A stretch of DNA of 64,000 nucleotides from Methyloversatilis discipulorum (GTDB lineage: Bacteria > Pseudomonadota > Gammaproteobacteria > Burkholderiales > Rhodocyclaceae). Position 1 is the stretch's first letter. Each line of letters begins with the position of its first letter. The notes under the pieces were generated by a model. The model saw only the letters and a list, made by a program, of their open reading frames with translations. It was not told where the DNA came from and ran no database searches. The position numbers were made by a program, and so were the translations under genes. Positions 9,794-19,057 of the stretch are shown one piece after another. The stretch is taken from NCBI RefSeq assembly GCF_000385375.1, contig NZ_ARVV01000001.1, positions 3,658,001 through 3,722,000 on the forward strand, read 5' to 3'.

Positions 9794-11155
9794 TCATGCA
9801 GCCACCTTGCTGACGACGTAGCGGAACTTGCCCGAGCCTTCGGCCGCGATCTGCGCGACGTGCTCGACCACGACCTCGACCGATTCGCCGAGCCGCGCCT
9901 TCATGCCGGCGCGGATGCGTGAATCGCCGTCGGCCGGGAAGCCGGGCTCGGTGACCACCTTGACGCGGGTGAGATCGAGACTTTCCTGCTCGATGCGGAA
10001 GCCGGCGACGCCGGGCATGTCGCGCACGATGTAGATCAAGGCCAGACCGTGCATCACCGTGCCGTCCCGGGCAACGATGAAGTCGGTACTGCGGCCCTGC
10101 ACTTCCTTCAGTACCGGCAGCGTGCGGCCGCAGGCACAGGGCGCATCGTCTGGCGCCGCCAGTACACCGACGTCGCCGGTGCGGTAGCGCACGAAGGGGA
10201 AATCACGGGTGGCCAGATGGGTGACGACAATCTCGCCGGACTCGCCCGGCGGCAGCACCCGACCTTCGCGGTCGACGATTTCTACGATGAGGTCCTCGGC
10301 CGTGATGTGCAGCGAGCCGGACGGACACTGGTGGGCGATGAAGCCCGCGTCACGCCCGCCGTAGCCGTTGGCCACCGGCGCGCCGAAACTCTGCTCGATC
10401 AGCGTGCGCTGGTGGTCGTACAGCCGCTCCGACGTGACGAACACCACCTTGATGCCGAGATCGTCCATGCGCACACCCTGTCGTTGCGCGTGGCGGGCGA
10501 TGTGGGCGAACGCCGACGGATAGCCGAACAGCATCCTCGGCCGCAGCGTGCGAATTTCGTCGATGAAGCCATCGACCTTCGCGTCGGACATTTCGAAAGC
10601 CGGCAGCAGCCGGGTACGCATCAGGCGATCGCGCAGCAGACGCACGCGGTCCTGCGCGCCCAGTTCGATCGGGCTGCCCCACAGCACGATTTCCGGGTCA
10701 CCGATATCGACGCCCCACCAGCGGGTGGCCCGCCATTTGGCGGCGACGTCGCGGCTGACGCGTTCGAGACCGATGTAGAAGATGAGCGGCACGCCGCTCG
10801 ACCCGCCGGTGTTGAAACGCGCCAGACCACGTGCGTCATCGGCCTTCAGCGCATCGGTGTGGGCGCGGATCAGCGGCTTGTCGAGGAAGGGCAGGCGCTG
10901 CAGATCGGTCAGGCTGGACATCGCAGCAGGATCGAAGCCGATGCGCGCGAACAGATCGCGGTAGTACGGAACGTGTGAAGCCGCATGCGTCAGCAGCGCG
11001 CGCAGCCGCTGCACGCGCAGCGCTTCCAGCCGCTCGCGCGGCCACCACTGGCTGTCCTCCATCGCACGCCGGTCAGCGACCGTGCTGTGCTTCTTCAGCC
11101 TTTCCTGCAGCGGAAAGACGAGGCCAGACACCAGACGGGTACGCAGATCAGGCAT
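9794..11155 (-). CDS. CapK/PaaK-like adenylate-forming ligase
   Basis: The 453-residue protein resembles phenylacetate-CoA ligase and CapK, with the phosphate-binding loop NTGGSSGVPLIFY and a C-terminal RTGDVG region. Four cysteine-poor domains end in an ACT-like tail. In capsule and exopolysaccharide loci such enzymes are thought to activate a carboxylic acid for transfer to the polymer. Its ATG at 11155 overlaps the sulfotransferase stop by 8 bp, so the two are coupled. A role in phenylacetate catabolism is unlikely given the neighbours, but the substrate is unknown. Confidence 0.8.
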   Translation of the reverse strand: MPDLRTRLVSGLVFPLQERLKKHSTVADRRAMEDSQWWPRERLEALRVQRLRALLTHAASHVPYYRDLFARIGFDPAAMSSLTDLQRLPFLDKPLIRAHTDALKADDARGLARFNTGGSSGVPLIFYIGLERVSRDVAAKWRATRWWGVDIGDPEIVLWGSPIELGAQDRVRLLRDRLMRTRLLPAFEMSDAKVDGFIDEIRTLRPRMLFGYPSAFAHIARHAQRQGVRMDDLGIKVVFVTSERLYDHQRTLIEQSFGAPVANGYGGRDAGFIAHQCPSGSLHITAEDLIVEIVDREGRVLPPGESGEIVVTHLATRDFPFVRYRTGDVGVLAAPDDAPCACGRTLPVLKEVQGRSTDFIVARDGTVMHGLALIYIVRDMPGVAGFRIEQESLDLTRVKVVTEPGFPADGDSRIRAGMKARLGESVEVVVEHVAQIAAEGSGKFRYVVSKVAA

Positions 11156-11978
11156 GCGTCCCCCGCACGGCGGCAAAGCGCGCCATCAGTTCGTCGCACA
11201 GCTGGGCAACAGCCGGTTCGACCGGCGGCGGCGCCTTCTTGCTGATCGAACTGGCGAACACCTTGCGCGTGATGAAGGGTGTGAACGGCAGGTCGATGAA
11301 GCGGAAGGCGGCTTCGCACTCCTCGACCGGACGGGTCACCAGCGATTCGTAGGACAGCAGCTTCACCCGCGGATTGCGGTCCAGCTTCATCTGGAAGAAC
11401 AGCAGGTTGCGGAAATACCAGATCAGCGCGGCAGCGGTCGCCTCATTCATGTCGGGACGCCACAGCTCCCGCACCAGACGCAGCGTGTCGTCCGACATGC
11501 CGCCGGCGAACCACTCGCCATCGGCCTTGCCGCGCACGATGCGGTCGATCTGCTGCGAAAAGCGGCCGAAGGACACCAGCGCGGAATTCACCGCGTCACG
11601 GTATTCGCGCACGATCCACAAGGCCTTCGACGGCTGGAACTCGCTCATCAGCGCCGGCAGGCGGTCGAGTTCGCACAGGCACTTGATGACGAAGTGCGGC
11701 GCGCGCGACTGCTCGACCAGCCGACGGATCGCCGGCAGCTCGCGCATCATGTAGTTGTCGAAGGCGCGCGGGTCGCGCTCGTGATAGACGTCGGTCAGCA
11801 TGCTGCGCTCGATCAGGTCCATCAGCATATTGGTGCCCGAACGCTGCATGCCGGCGACAAACACGTGACGGCGCGCGCCCGCTGCGCGCGGCAGGCGCTG
11901 CACGCACCACTTGGACGCAAGCAGGGTCCTGTACTCGATCTGCTCGCGCACGTGCGCCCATTTCGATGCTTCAGCCAA
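11148..11978 (-). CDS. Sulfotransferase family protein, probable TTG start
   Basis: The 276-residue protein has the 5'-phosphosulfate-binding loop GMQRSGTNML and the 3'-phosphate-binding segment WIVREYRDAVNSAL of PAPS-dependent sulfotransferases. The best start is TTG at 11978, because GGAGT stands 8 nt upstream and the codon overlaps the preceding stop by 8 bp. The longer ATG frame would read backwards into the preceding gene. Its position in the operon suggests sulfation of the exopolysaccharide or of a lipid carrier. The acceptor is not identifiable. Confidence 0.8.
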   Translation of the reverse strand: MAEASKWAHVREQIEYRTLLASKWCVQRLPRAAGARRHVFVAGMQRSGTNMLMDLIERSMLTDVYHERDPRAFDNYMMRELPAIRRLVEQSRAPHFVIKCLCELDRLPALMSEFQPSKALWIVREYRDAVNSALVSFGRFSQQIDRIVRGKADGEWFAGGMSDDTLRLVRELWRPDMNEATAAALIWYFRNLLFFQMKLDRNPRVKLLSYESLVTRPVEECEAAFRFIDLPFTPFITRKVFASSISKKAPPPVEPAVAQLCDELMARFAAVRGTHA

Positions 11979-13218
11979 CTCGTCTGACTCCTTCGTCGGT
12001 GGCGGCGACCGCTCCGCTGCGGTACAGCGCCCTGAACGCGGTGACCAGCGCGGCCACGCGTCCATCCCATTCATTGTCCCGCGCATAGGCCAGGATGGCA
12101 TCCCGGTCCCAGTCGCGCGCGAGCGCGGCGGACAGCGCGGTCTGCAACGCGGCCGCGTCGCCGAAGGGTACGACGGTACCCAGTTCGTCGCGACAGACGA
12201 CTTCGCGATTGCCGCCGACATCGGTCGTCACGACCGGCAGCCGGCAGGCCATCGCTTCGAGAAACACATTGGCCCAACCTTCATTGCGCGTCGCCAGTAC
12301 GAACACATCGGCCGCCGACAGCGGCTGCTTGAGCGCCTCCGGCGGCATCGTGCCGAGAAAGCGCACGCAGTCCTCCAGCCCGAGTTCGCGCACCTGTTGC
12401 CTGAGCTGCGGCCCCCAGTCACCTTCGGCGCTGGCGCCACCGATGACCAGCAACTGCAGCTTCGGCACTTCGCGGCGCAGCGCCGGCAGCAGCTCGATCA
12501 CACGGTGGAAGCCCTTGCGCTCGGTCAGGCCGCCGACGCTGATCAGCACCGTGGCGTCGGCCGGAATGCCCAGCGCGCGCCGCGCCTCGTCGCGGTCGAC
12601 CGGATGGAACTTGCGCGTATCGACGCCATTGCCCACCACCTGCAGCTTGTCGCGGGCAATGCCCAGACCGGCGGCGATGTCGGCCAGCGACGAAGAGACC
12701 GAAAACACGCGGTCGGCGCGTTCGAGCGCGGCGTGCAGGCGCGCGCGCAGCCCCGGCGTACGTGCGTGTCGGGTTTCGGTTCCGCGCAGCGTGATCGTGA
12801 ACGGCACGCGCAACCAGCGCGCCAGCAGACTGGCCGCATGACCATCGGGATACCCGAAGTGGGCGTCGAGCACATCCAGCTTCCCTTCGCGCCGCAGACG
12901 CGCCAGCGTGCCGCGCGCGCCGAGCGCCAGCAGCACGCCGTCGAGATTCTTGAACAGGCCGGGCACCGACAGGAAGCGCGGATGCAGCACCGTGACGCCC
13001 TGCTGCACCTCGACCCGCGGCACGTCGGGCCGGAAGTGCGGCCGGATCAGACGCAGCAGCGACTGGAACGGAAACCAGGGCACCGGCGCGACCACGGTCA
13101 GCGGCAGCTGTGCGCCTACGCGGAACATGCGCTCACGGATGAACACGCCCGCCTGCGGCTGCGCACTGTTCGGGAACAGCGTCGAGAATACGACGATGTG
13201 CGGCCCGTCCTGCGTCAT
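11971..13218 (-). CDS. Glycosyltransferase family 4
   Basis: This 415-residue GT-B enzyme begins MTQDGPHIVVFSTLFPNSAQP. It has the glycine-rich FGYPDGHAASLLA acceptor segment, SVGGLTERKGFHRV, and a donor-site NEGWANVFLEAMACRLP motif with the spaced Glu pair. The start overlaps the previous stop as ATGA and the end overlaps the sulfotransferase start, so it is tightly coupled on both sides. It probably adds one sugar of the exopolysaccharide repeat. The donor cannot be named. Confidence 0.88.
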   Translation of the reverse strand: MTQDGPHIVVFSTLFPNSAQPQAGVFIRERMFRVGAQLPLTVVAPVPWFPFQSLLRLIRPHFRPDVPRVEVQQGVTVLHPRFLSVPGLFKNLDGVLLALGARGTLARLRREGKLDVLDAHFGYPDGHAASLLARWLRVPFTITLRGTETRHARTPGLRARLHAALERADRVFSVSSSLADIAAGLGIARDKLQVVGNGVDTRKFHPVDRDEARRALGIPADATVLISVGGLTERKGFHRVIELLPALRREVPKLQLLVIGGASAEGDWGPQLRQQVRELGLEDCVRFLGTMPPEALKQPLSAADVFVLATRNEGWANVFLEAMACRLPVVTTDVGGNREVVCRDELGTVVPFGDAAALQTALSAALARDWDRDAILAYARDNEWDGRVAALVTAFRALYRSGAVAATDEGVRRVG

Positions 13219-14429
13219 GCAGCGGCACGGCCGGTCAGCCGGCCATAGACGTCGCGATAGCGCGCGACCGAGTTCGTCCAGTTGCGTTCGGTTTCGACAT
13301 AACGACGGCCCGCCTCACGCAACTGCGGCCAGCGGTCCTGCATGGACAGCAGACGCAGCACGCTGCGCGCCAGATCATCTGCGTCGCCGGCACGGAACAG
13401 CATGCCGGTCTCGCCGTCGCGGATCAGCTCCTTGTGACCGCCAACGTCGGACGCCACCAGCAGCAGGCCCTGGGCCATCGCTTCAAGCGGCTTGAGCGGC
13501 GTCACCAGATCGGTCAGACGCATCGAATGGCGCGGATAGACCAGCACGTCGACCAGGCTGTAGTAGCGCTGCACCTGGGCGTGCGGCACGCGACCGGTGA
13601 ATTTCACGTGGTCCTGCAGGCCGAGTTCCTGCGTCATCTTCTTCAGGTTCTCTTCCTGCGGACCACCGCCGGTCAGCAGCAGCGCGACATCCGGTGCCTG
13701 CTGAAGGATGGCCGGAAGCGCGCGCAGCAGCAGGTCCAGACCTTCGTAGGCGTAGAAGGAGCCGATGAAGCCGAGCACCCGCTTGCCGGTCAGACCCAGT
13801 TCGGCGCGCAGCGCATCGTCGCCGGGCACGCCGAAGGCGAAATTGTCGATGTCCACCGCGTTCGGGATGACGGTGATCTTCGACTCCGGCACGCCACGCG
13901 CGATCAGGTCACGCCGCAGGCCCTCGCAGATCGTCGTCACCGCATCGACCGTATGCACGGCGCGCGTTTCCATCGCGCGCGTCGCCCGGTAGCGCAGGCT
14001 GCCTTCGGTGGTAGTGCCGTGGTCGACCGCCGCGTCCTCCCAGAAAGCGCGGATTTCATAAACGACCGGAATATCCAGCCGGCGCCCGACCAGCAGCGCC
14101 GGAAAGGCATTCAGTACCGGCGAATGCGCGTGGATCACGTCCGGCTTCAGTTCAGTCGCCACCTCGAGCAGACGCTTTTCCAGCGCGCGCATCTGTGCGC
14201 GCTCGCGCAACACCGGCACACGGTCGATCGGGCCAGGCGTCCACGGCGTGCGGTGGAAGGTGAGGCCATCAACCTCCTCGACCAGCGGGCCGGGCGCGGT
14301 GTGCTTGACGCTGGTGACGTGGTGCGTGTCCCAGCCGAGCTTGCGCTGCTCGCGCAGGATGGCGGCGGTGCGGAAGGTGTAGCCGCTGTGCAGCGGAATC
14401 GAGTGATCCAGTACGTGCAGGATGCGCAT
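13215..14429 (-). CDS. Exosortase A-associated glycosyltransferase (GT4, Daro_2409-like)
   Basis: The 404-residue protein opens MRILHVLDHSIPLHSGYTFRT, an N-terminus characteristic of a GT4 subfamily found only with exosortase A. The donor-site region HSMRLTDLVTPLKPLEAMAQG is also conserved. The start at 14429 is chosen because 123 upstream residues of the open frame lack the family fold and read into the amidotransferase gene. Its stop shares ATGA with the following glycosyltransferase. It acts in the cytoplasm on the lipid-linked glycan. Confidence 0.9.
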   Translation of the reverse strand: MRILHVLDHSIPLHSGYTFRTAAILREQRKLGWDTHHVTSVKHTAPGPLVEEVDGLTFHRTPWTPGPIDRVPVLRERAQMRALEKRLLEVATELKPDVIHAHSPVLNAFPALLVGRRLDIPVVYEIRAFWEDAAVDHGTTTEGSLRYRATRAMETRAVHTVDAVTTICEGLRRDLIARGVPESKITVIPNAVDIDNFAFGVPGDDALRAELGLTGKRVLGFIGSFYAYEGLDLLLRALPAILQQAPDVALLLTGGGPQEENLKKMTQELGLQDHVKFTGRVPHAQVQRYYSLVDVLVYPRHSMRLTDLVTPLKPLEAMAQGLLLVASDVGGHKELIRDGETGMLFRAGDADDLARSVLRLLSMQDRWPQLREAGRRYVETERNWTNSVARYRDVYGRLTGRAAA

Positions 14430-14446
14430 CGGTATCGGTGTCTCTT

Positions 14447-16360
14447 TCAGGCGGCGGCACGGATGGCCGACGCTTCCTGGTTGCGCAGGAAGGCGTCGAA
14501 CATGAGCAGGGTCCACAGCGACGCGCTGTAGTCGCGCAGGCCGGACTGGTGCGCGTCGACCAGGTGTTCGAGATAGGGGCGGTTGAACCAGCCGGTGTCG
14601 GCCAGACGGCTGCCGAGCACGGCATCGCGCACGCGCTGTTTCAGCGGGCCACGGAACCAGCGTGCCAGCGGCACCGAAAAGCCCATCTTCGGCCGGTACA
14701 TGATGTCGTGCGGCAGATGCGGTTCGAGCGATTTCTTCAGCAGGTACTTGCCTTCCTGCCCGCGTATCTTCAGCGAGGCCGGCAGCGTGGCCACCCATTC
14801 GACCAGCGGATGGTCCATCAGCGGTTCACGCACTTCGAGCGAATGCGCCATGCTGGCGCGATCGACCTTGGTGTTGATGTCGCCGACCAGATAGGTGTTC
14901 AGATCGAGGTACTGCACCAGCGACAGCGGTTCGTCCGAGGTATGGCGCGCCGCGTGGCGGTGGAACACCTCGACCGCGTTGTAGCCACCGAGCGCCGCCT
15001 TCATCCGCGGGCTGAACAGCTGGGCGCGCATCGGGTCGCGCAGGATGGACACCGAGTGGAAATAGGCTTCCACCGAAGTGCGCGCCAGCGATTCGAAGGT
15101 GCTCTTGGCGCGGAACACACGCGGCGCCCAGTCGGCCTTTGGATAGATCTGACCCAGCGTACCGAACAGCGGCTTGCGCACGCCCAGCGGCAGGCGCGAA
15201 CGCAGGCGCTCTTCCATCAGGTGCATGCGGTAGCGGCGGTAGCCGCCGAAGCTTTCGTCGCCGCCGTCGCCGGACAGCGCCACGGTCACGTGCTTGCGCG
15301 CCAGCTGGCACACGCGGTAGGTCGGCAGCGCCGAACTGTCGGCATAGGGCTCGTCATACAGCCAGGCCAGCGTGTCGATCAGGTCGAAGTCGTCGGACGC
15401 GACCATTTCGACGCGGTGGTTGGTGCGGTAGCGGTCGGCCACCTGCTGTGCGAACTTCGATTCGTCGAAGGCCGGATCGTCGAAGGCGATCGCACAGGTG
15501 TTCACCGGCGTGTCGGAGGACTGCGCCATCATCGCGACCACCGCCGACGAATCGACGCCGCCGGACAGGAAGGCGCCCAGCGGCACTTCGGAAATCATGC
15601 GCAGGCTGACCGATTCGCGCAGCCGGCGTATCAGCTCCTCTTCAGCCTGCACCTCGTCGATCTGTTCGACCTGGCCGAAGTCGACGTCCCAGTAGCGGCG
15701 CGGCGCCGGCGGCGTCTCGCCGCGGCGGATGCGCAGGCTGTGTGCCGGTTCCAGCTTGAAGGCGTGGCGGTAGATGGTGCGCGGGTCAGCCACGTAGCCG
15801 AGCGCGAAATACTCTTCGACTGCCAGCGGATCGAGATCGAGGTTCAGGCCGCCGTGCGCGGTCAGCGCCTTCAGCTCGGAGCCGAAGATGAGCTGGCCGT
15901 CGGGCAGCAGCGAATAGAACAGCGGCTTCACACCGAGGCGGTCGCGCGCGAGGAAAAGCACGTCCTGATTGCGATCGAACAACGCGAACGCGAACATGCC
16001 GCGGAAACGCTCGACGCAGGCTTCGCCCCACTGCTCCCAGGCGTGCACGATCACTTCGGTGTCGCTGCGCGTGCGGAAGGTGTGGCCGAGCGCGGTCAGC
16101 TCCGGAATCAGCGACTGGAAGTTGTAGATCTCGCCGTTGAACACGACGATGACCGAACCGTCCTCGTTGGCCAGCGGCTGCTGACCGCTCGCCACGTCGA
16201 TGATGGACAGCCGGCGGTGACCGAGACCGACGCCGGGTTCGAGGTGCAGATCGCCCTCGTCCGGACCGCGGTGATGCTGCGCCTCGTTCATCCGGTGCAG
16301 CACGTCGCGACCTACATCACGCCGGTTGCGCGTGTCGAAAATGCCAACGAAACCGCACAT
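14447..16360 (-). CDS. Amidotransferase 1, exosortase A system-associated (AsnB-like)
   Basis: This 637-residue protein starts MCGFVGIFDT, so Cys2 is the expected glutaminase nucleophile. SGGVDS lies at residues 266-271, followed by a GDGGDE motif. It matches the asparagine-synthetase-like amidotransferase found beside exosortase A. It should release ammonia from glutamine and transfer it to a carboxylate, perhaps a uronic acid in the exopolysaccharide or a protein substrate; the true acceptor is unknown. The start at 16360 is fixed by the Met-Cys-Gly end. It is the only one of three homologues here with a complete active site. Confidence 0.93.
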   Translation of the reverse strand: MCGFVGIFDTRNRRDVGRDVLHRMNEAQHHRGPDEGDLHLEPGVGLGHRRLSIIDVASGQQPLANEDGSVIVVFNGEIYNFQSLIPELTALGHTFRTRSDTEVIVHAWEQWGEACVERFRGMFAFALFDRNQDVLFLARDRLGVKPLFYSLLPDGQLIFGSELKALTAHGGLNLDLDPLAVEEYFALGYVADPRTIYRHAFKLEPAHSLRIRRGETPPAPRRYWDVDFGQVEQIDEVQAEEELIRRLRESVSLRMISEVPLGAFLSGGVDSSAVVAMMAQSSDTPVNTCAIAFDDPAFDESKFAQQVADRYRTNHRVEMVASDDFDLIDTLAWLYDEPYADSSALPTYRVCQLARKHVTVALSGDGGDESFGGYRRYRMHLMEERLRSRLPLGVRKPLFGTLGQIYPKADWAPRVFRAKSTFESLARTSVEAYFHSVSILRDPMRAQLFSPRMKAALGGYNAVEVFHRHAARHTSDEPLSLVQYLDLNTYLVGDINTKVDRASMAHSLEVREPLMDHPLVEWVATLPASLKIRGQEGKYLLKKSLEPHLPHDIMYRPKMGFSVPLARWFRGPLKQRVRDAVLGSRLADTGWFNRPYLEHLVDAHQSGLRDYSASLWTLLMFDAFLRNQEASAIRAAA

Positions 16361-16373
16361 GCGGGAAATCCTG

Positions 16374-17522
16374 TCAGGTGGTGGAGCTGCCGGGGCGACC
16401 TTGCTTCGCGGACAGCGCAAGATAGGCGTCGCGATACGCGGCAACCATGGCTTCAATGCTAAAGGAGGCCTCGATTTTCTGCCGTGATGCACTTCCGTGC
16501 GCATCCCGCAGCGCCGCATCGGATGCGTATTCCTGCACGCAGGCCGACAGCGCCGCGACGTCGCCGGGCACGAACAGCCGACCGTTGATGCCGTCGTCCA
16601 CCAGTTCCGGCGTGCCGCCGACCGCAGTGGACACGATGGGCAGACCACAGGCCATCGCTTCGAGGATGGTGTTGGAAATGCCTTCGCCCAGCGAGGGCAG
16701 CACGAACAGGTCGAAGGCCTGCATCAGCTCCGGAATGTCCTTGCGCTCGCCAGTGAGCCAGGCGCGGTCGGCCACTCCGGCTTCGTCCAGCAGCGCCTGG
16801 CAGCCGGCGCGCTCGCCGCCGTCGCCGACGATGACCAGGCGCAGGCGCTCGCCACCCGGCTGCCGCGCAGCGTCGATGAAAGCGCGCACCAGGGTCGGGT
16901 AGTCCTTCACGCCGACCATGCGACCGACGCTGCCGATCACGAAGACGTCACCGCGAAAGGTCTCGGGCAAGACACTGCGTGAGGCATCGACACGCGGCCG
17001 GAAGCGCTGCTTGTCCACCCCGTTGTATATCTGCGTAACGCGCGCTGCATCGACGCCGATGGCTTCGCGCAGCCAGTTCTGCAGATCGCGACTGACCGTC
17101 AGATAGCGGTGGACGAAGGGACGCACCAGCCGGCGCAGCCGGTTGTAGCGCGTGTTGCTGCCGTCGAGGTCGAACACGTCGCGTCCGTGCTCGCCGTGGA
17201 TGCGCACCGGCACGCCGGCCAGCCAGCCGATCAGCACCGCTTCCAGCGCCGACAGATTGCGCGTGTGCAGGATGTCGGGACGCAGCGCACGCAGCATCTT
17301 CCACAGTCGCAGGTAGTGCGCCGGGTCCTTGCCCGGTGCCTTCTTCACGTCGTGGAAGGTGACCCTCCCGTCGCGGATGCGCTCGACGAAGTGCGAGTAG
17401 CCCTGCAGACAGACCACGTGGTGCTCGAAATCACCTGGCGGAAAGTTGTTGAACAGGTTCACCATCCCGTTCTCCATGCCGCCGGTGCCGAAATGATGCA
17501 CCACGTGAACGACCCGCTTCAC
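16374..17522 (-). CDS. XrtA/PEP-CTERM system glycosyltransferase (GT4)
   Basis: The 382-residue protein begins VKRVVHVVHHFGTGGMENG, the typical N-terminus of an exosortase-linked GT4 family, and contains LPSLGEGISNTILEAMACGLP in the donor domain. A GTG start at 17522 overlaps the exosortase stop as GTGA, so translation is coupled to the exosortase. An upstream frame extension reads into the exosortase gene and is rejected. It lies between exosortase and amidotransferase, the normal core order of this locus. Confidence 0.9.
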   Translation of the reverse strand: MKRVVHVVHHFGTGGMENGMVNLFNNFPPGDFEHHVVCLQGYSHFVERIRDGRVTFHDVKKAPGKDPAHYLRLWKMLRALRPDILHTRNLSALEAVLIGWLAGVPVRIHGEHGRDVFDLDGSNTRYNRLRRLVRPFVHRYLTVSRDLQNWLREAIGVDAARVTQIYNGVDKQRFRPRVDASRSVLPETFRGDVFVIGSVGRMVGVKDYPTLVRAFIDAARQPGGERLRLVIVGDGGERAGCQALLDEAGVADRAWLTGERKDIPELMQAFDLFVLPSLGEGISNTILEAMACGLPIVSTAVGGTPELVDDGINGRLFVPGDVAALSACVQEYASDAALRDAHGSASRQKIEASFSIEAMVAAYRDAYLALSAKQGRPGSSTT

Positions 17523-19057
17523 GGCGCAGTCGCCTTGCCCAGGTGCGGTTCGATCACGGCGGCGAATGCGGCCAGCCGCGCGCGCGCCGCCGGATCCTCG
17601 CCCTGCTGCGGCGTCCACAGCACCACGGCGTAGCCGCTGTCCTCGCCGTCGAGCAGCAAGGACCGGGCGAACATGAGCTTGGCGCGCACGCTGCTGACGG
17701 TGGGCTCACCGCCGACGACAAACCAGTCGTGAATCAGCAGGCGCAGCGCGGTCGAGCGCAGGCGCGTCTCGCGCACCGGGTGCGCCGACGTGTCGATCAC
17801 GCGCTCGCCGACGTTGGACCACGTGTCGTGCTCCTGCCGGATCATGAAGTTGCGCGAATTGATCAGTTCGGCGTCCTGTCGCTGGCGGCCGTACCAGGCC
17901 AGGTGAACGGCCACGACCTCGTCGCCGCGACGGTACTGCACGGAGCGCTCGCGGTCCGGGTTCTGGAAGGTGGGCCGCCAGTCGGTCAACGCCGGCCCGG
18001 CATCGAGCGCCCAGCCATCGCCCGGTTCGGCCGGCAGCGCCAGTTGCGGCGACGCCGGCAGTTCGCGCTGCGCCAGTTGCGCCGCGTAGAGCGGCGGCAG
18101 CAGCAGCACGAGCGCCGCTGCAGCCGCCGTCAGCGCGGTGCGCAGCATAGATACCGGCCGCAGCGCGACCGAGCCGGCGTCGGGCGCGACATCGTCGGCT
18201 TCCTTCTCCTGCCAGAACGAACCGACCCAGAACAGCAGCAGCATGATGACGCCGAAGAACACCCAGCCGTAGATGATGTGGTCAACACCAGTCGCCAGCT
18301 TCATGTCCGAATAGTGCGCGAGCAGCACGATCATCAACGCGCGGAAGCCGTTGGCAATGATGGGCACGACGAAGGACGCGACGATGAAGGCGGCGCGACG
18401 CCACAGCGTGCGATAGCTCAGGTAGGCGAACAGCGCGCCGACGGTCAGCGACGCGATCAGGTAACGCAGTCCGCTGCAGGCCTCGATCACCGACCAGCTG
18501 CCGGACGGCAGTTCGAAGAAGGTACCTTCGCGATAGACCGGGAAGCCGAGCAGTTGCAGCGACGCGACGGTGAAGTCGGCCGTGTAGTTCATCAGCGGCA
18601 CCATCAGGCCTTCGCCCATCGGTACGCCGAGGAAGAGGAAGGCCAGCGGGTAGGCGATGACCCAGGCGACACGCCAGCCGAGAACGGCGACGACCAGCGA
18701 CGGAATGCTGGCGACGAAGGCCAGCTGGCGCACCACCTGCACGCCGGCGACGTCGGCCACCAGCCAGCCAGCCAGCGACGCGGCCAGCGCAGCCAGCCCC
18801 CACGCGCTGGGTTGCGGCACGTGTGCCGCCAGCGCCGCCCGCTTGCGCCACACCAGCCAGAGGAAGATGGGCGGCACGATGAGGCCGTGCGCGAAGGTTT
18901 CCGATCGCCACCAGATCTCCGCCATCGATACGGCGGTACCCCAGTAGAGCCACAGCAGCAGTGCGAACAGCAGCAGGAATACCGGCCCGGCCGTCCGCCA
19001 GGACGCAGCACTGCGTCCGGTATCAGCCGCGGGCATGGAGGACGTCGGGTTGTACAT
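17519..19057 (-). CDS. xrtA: Exosortase A with C-terminal EpsI domain
   Basis: The 512-residue multi-pass protein carries the exosortase active site: Cys194 in EACSGLRYL, Arg239 in NGFRALMIV and His260 in DHIIYGW. It is predicted to cut PEP-CTERM proteins at the inner membrane and hand them to an acceptor. After about residue 310 a periplasmic EpsI-like domain (DUF3485) follows, the fusion normal for the XrtA type. The ATG at 19057 has GGAAG 8 nt upstream and overlaps the preceding gene by 35 bp; an internal ATG at 19036 lacks a ribosome site. A likely substrate is encoded at 34137-35150. Confidence 0.96.
   Translation of the reverse strand: MYNPTSSMPAADTGRSAASWRTAGPVFLLLFALLLWLYWGTAVSMAEIWWRSETFAHGLIVPPIFLWLVWRKRAALAAHVPQPSAWGLAALAASLAGWLVADVAGVQVVRQLAFVASIPSLVVAVLGWRVAWVIAYPLAFLFLGVPMGEGLMVPLMNYTADFTVASLQLLGFPVYREGTFFELPSGSWSVIEACSGLRYLIASLTVGALFAYLSYRTLWRRAAFIVASFVVPIIANGFRALMIVLLAHYSDMKLATGVDHIIYGWVFFGVIMLLLFWVGSFWQEKEADDVAPDAGSVALRPVSMLRTALTAAAAALVLLLPPLYAAQLAQRELPASPQLALPAEPGDGWALDAGPALTDWRPTFQNPDRERSVQYRRGDEVVAVHLAWYGRQRQDAELINSRNFMIRQEHDTWSNVGERVIDTSAHPVRETRLRSTALRLLIHDWFVVGGEPTVSSVRAKLMFARSLLLDGEDSGYAVVLWTPQQGEDPAARARLAAFAAVIEPHLGKATAP

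Noticed and set aside
9794..11155. Phenylacetate catabolism gene
   Set aside because: The PaaK-like protein is coupled to polysaccharide genes and has no paa neighbours; a CapK-type role fits better.
11979..12221. ATG start at 12221 for the sulfotransferase
   Set aside because: It would add 81 residues lying antiphase within the preceding glycosyltransferase gene; the TTG at 11978 has a proper ribosome site.
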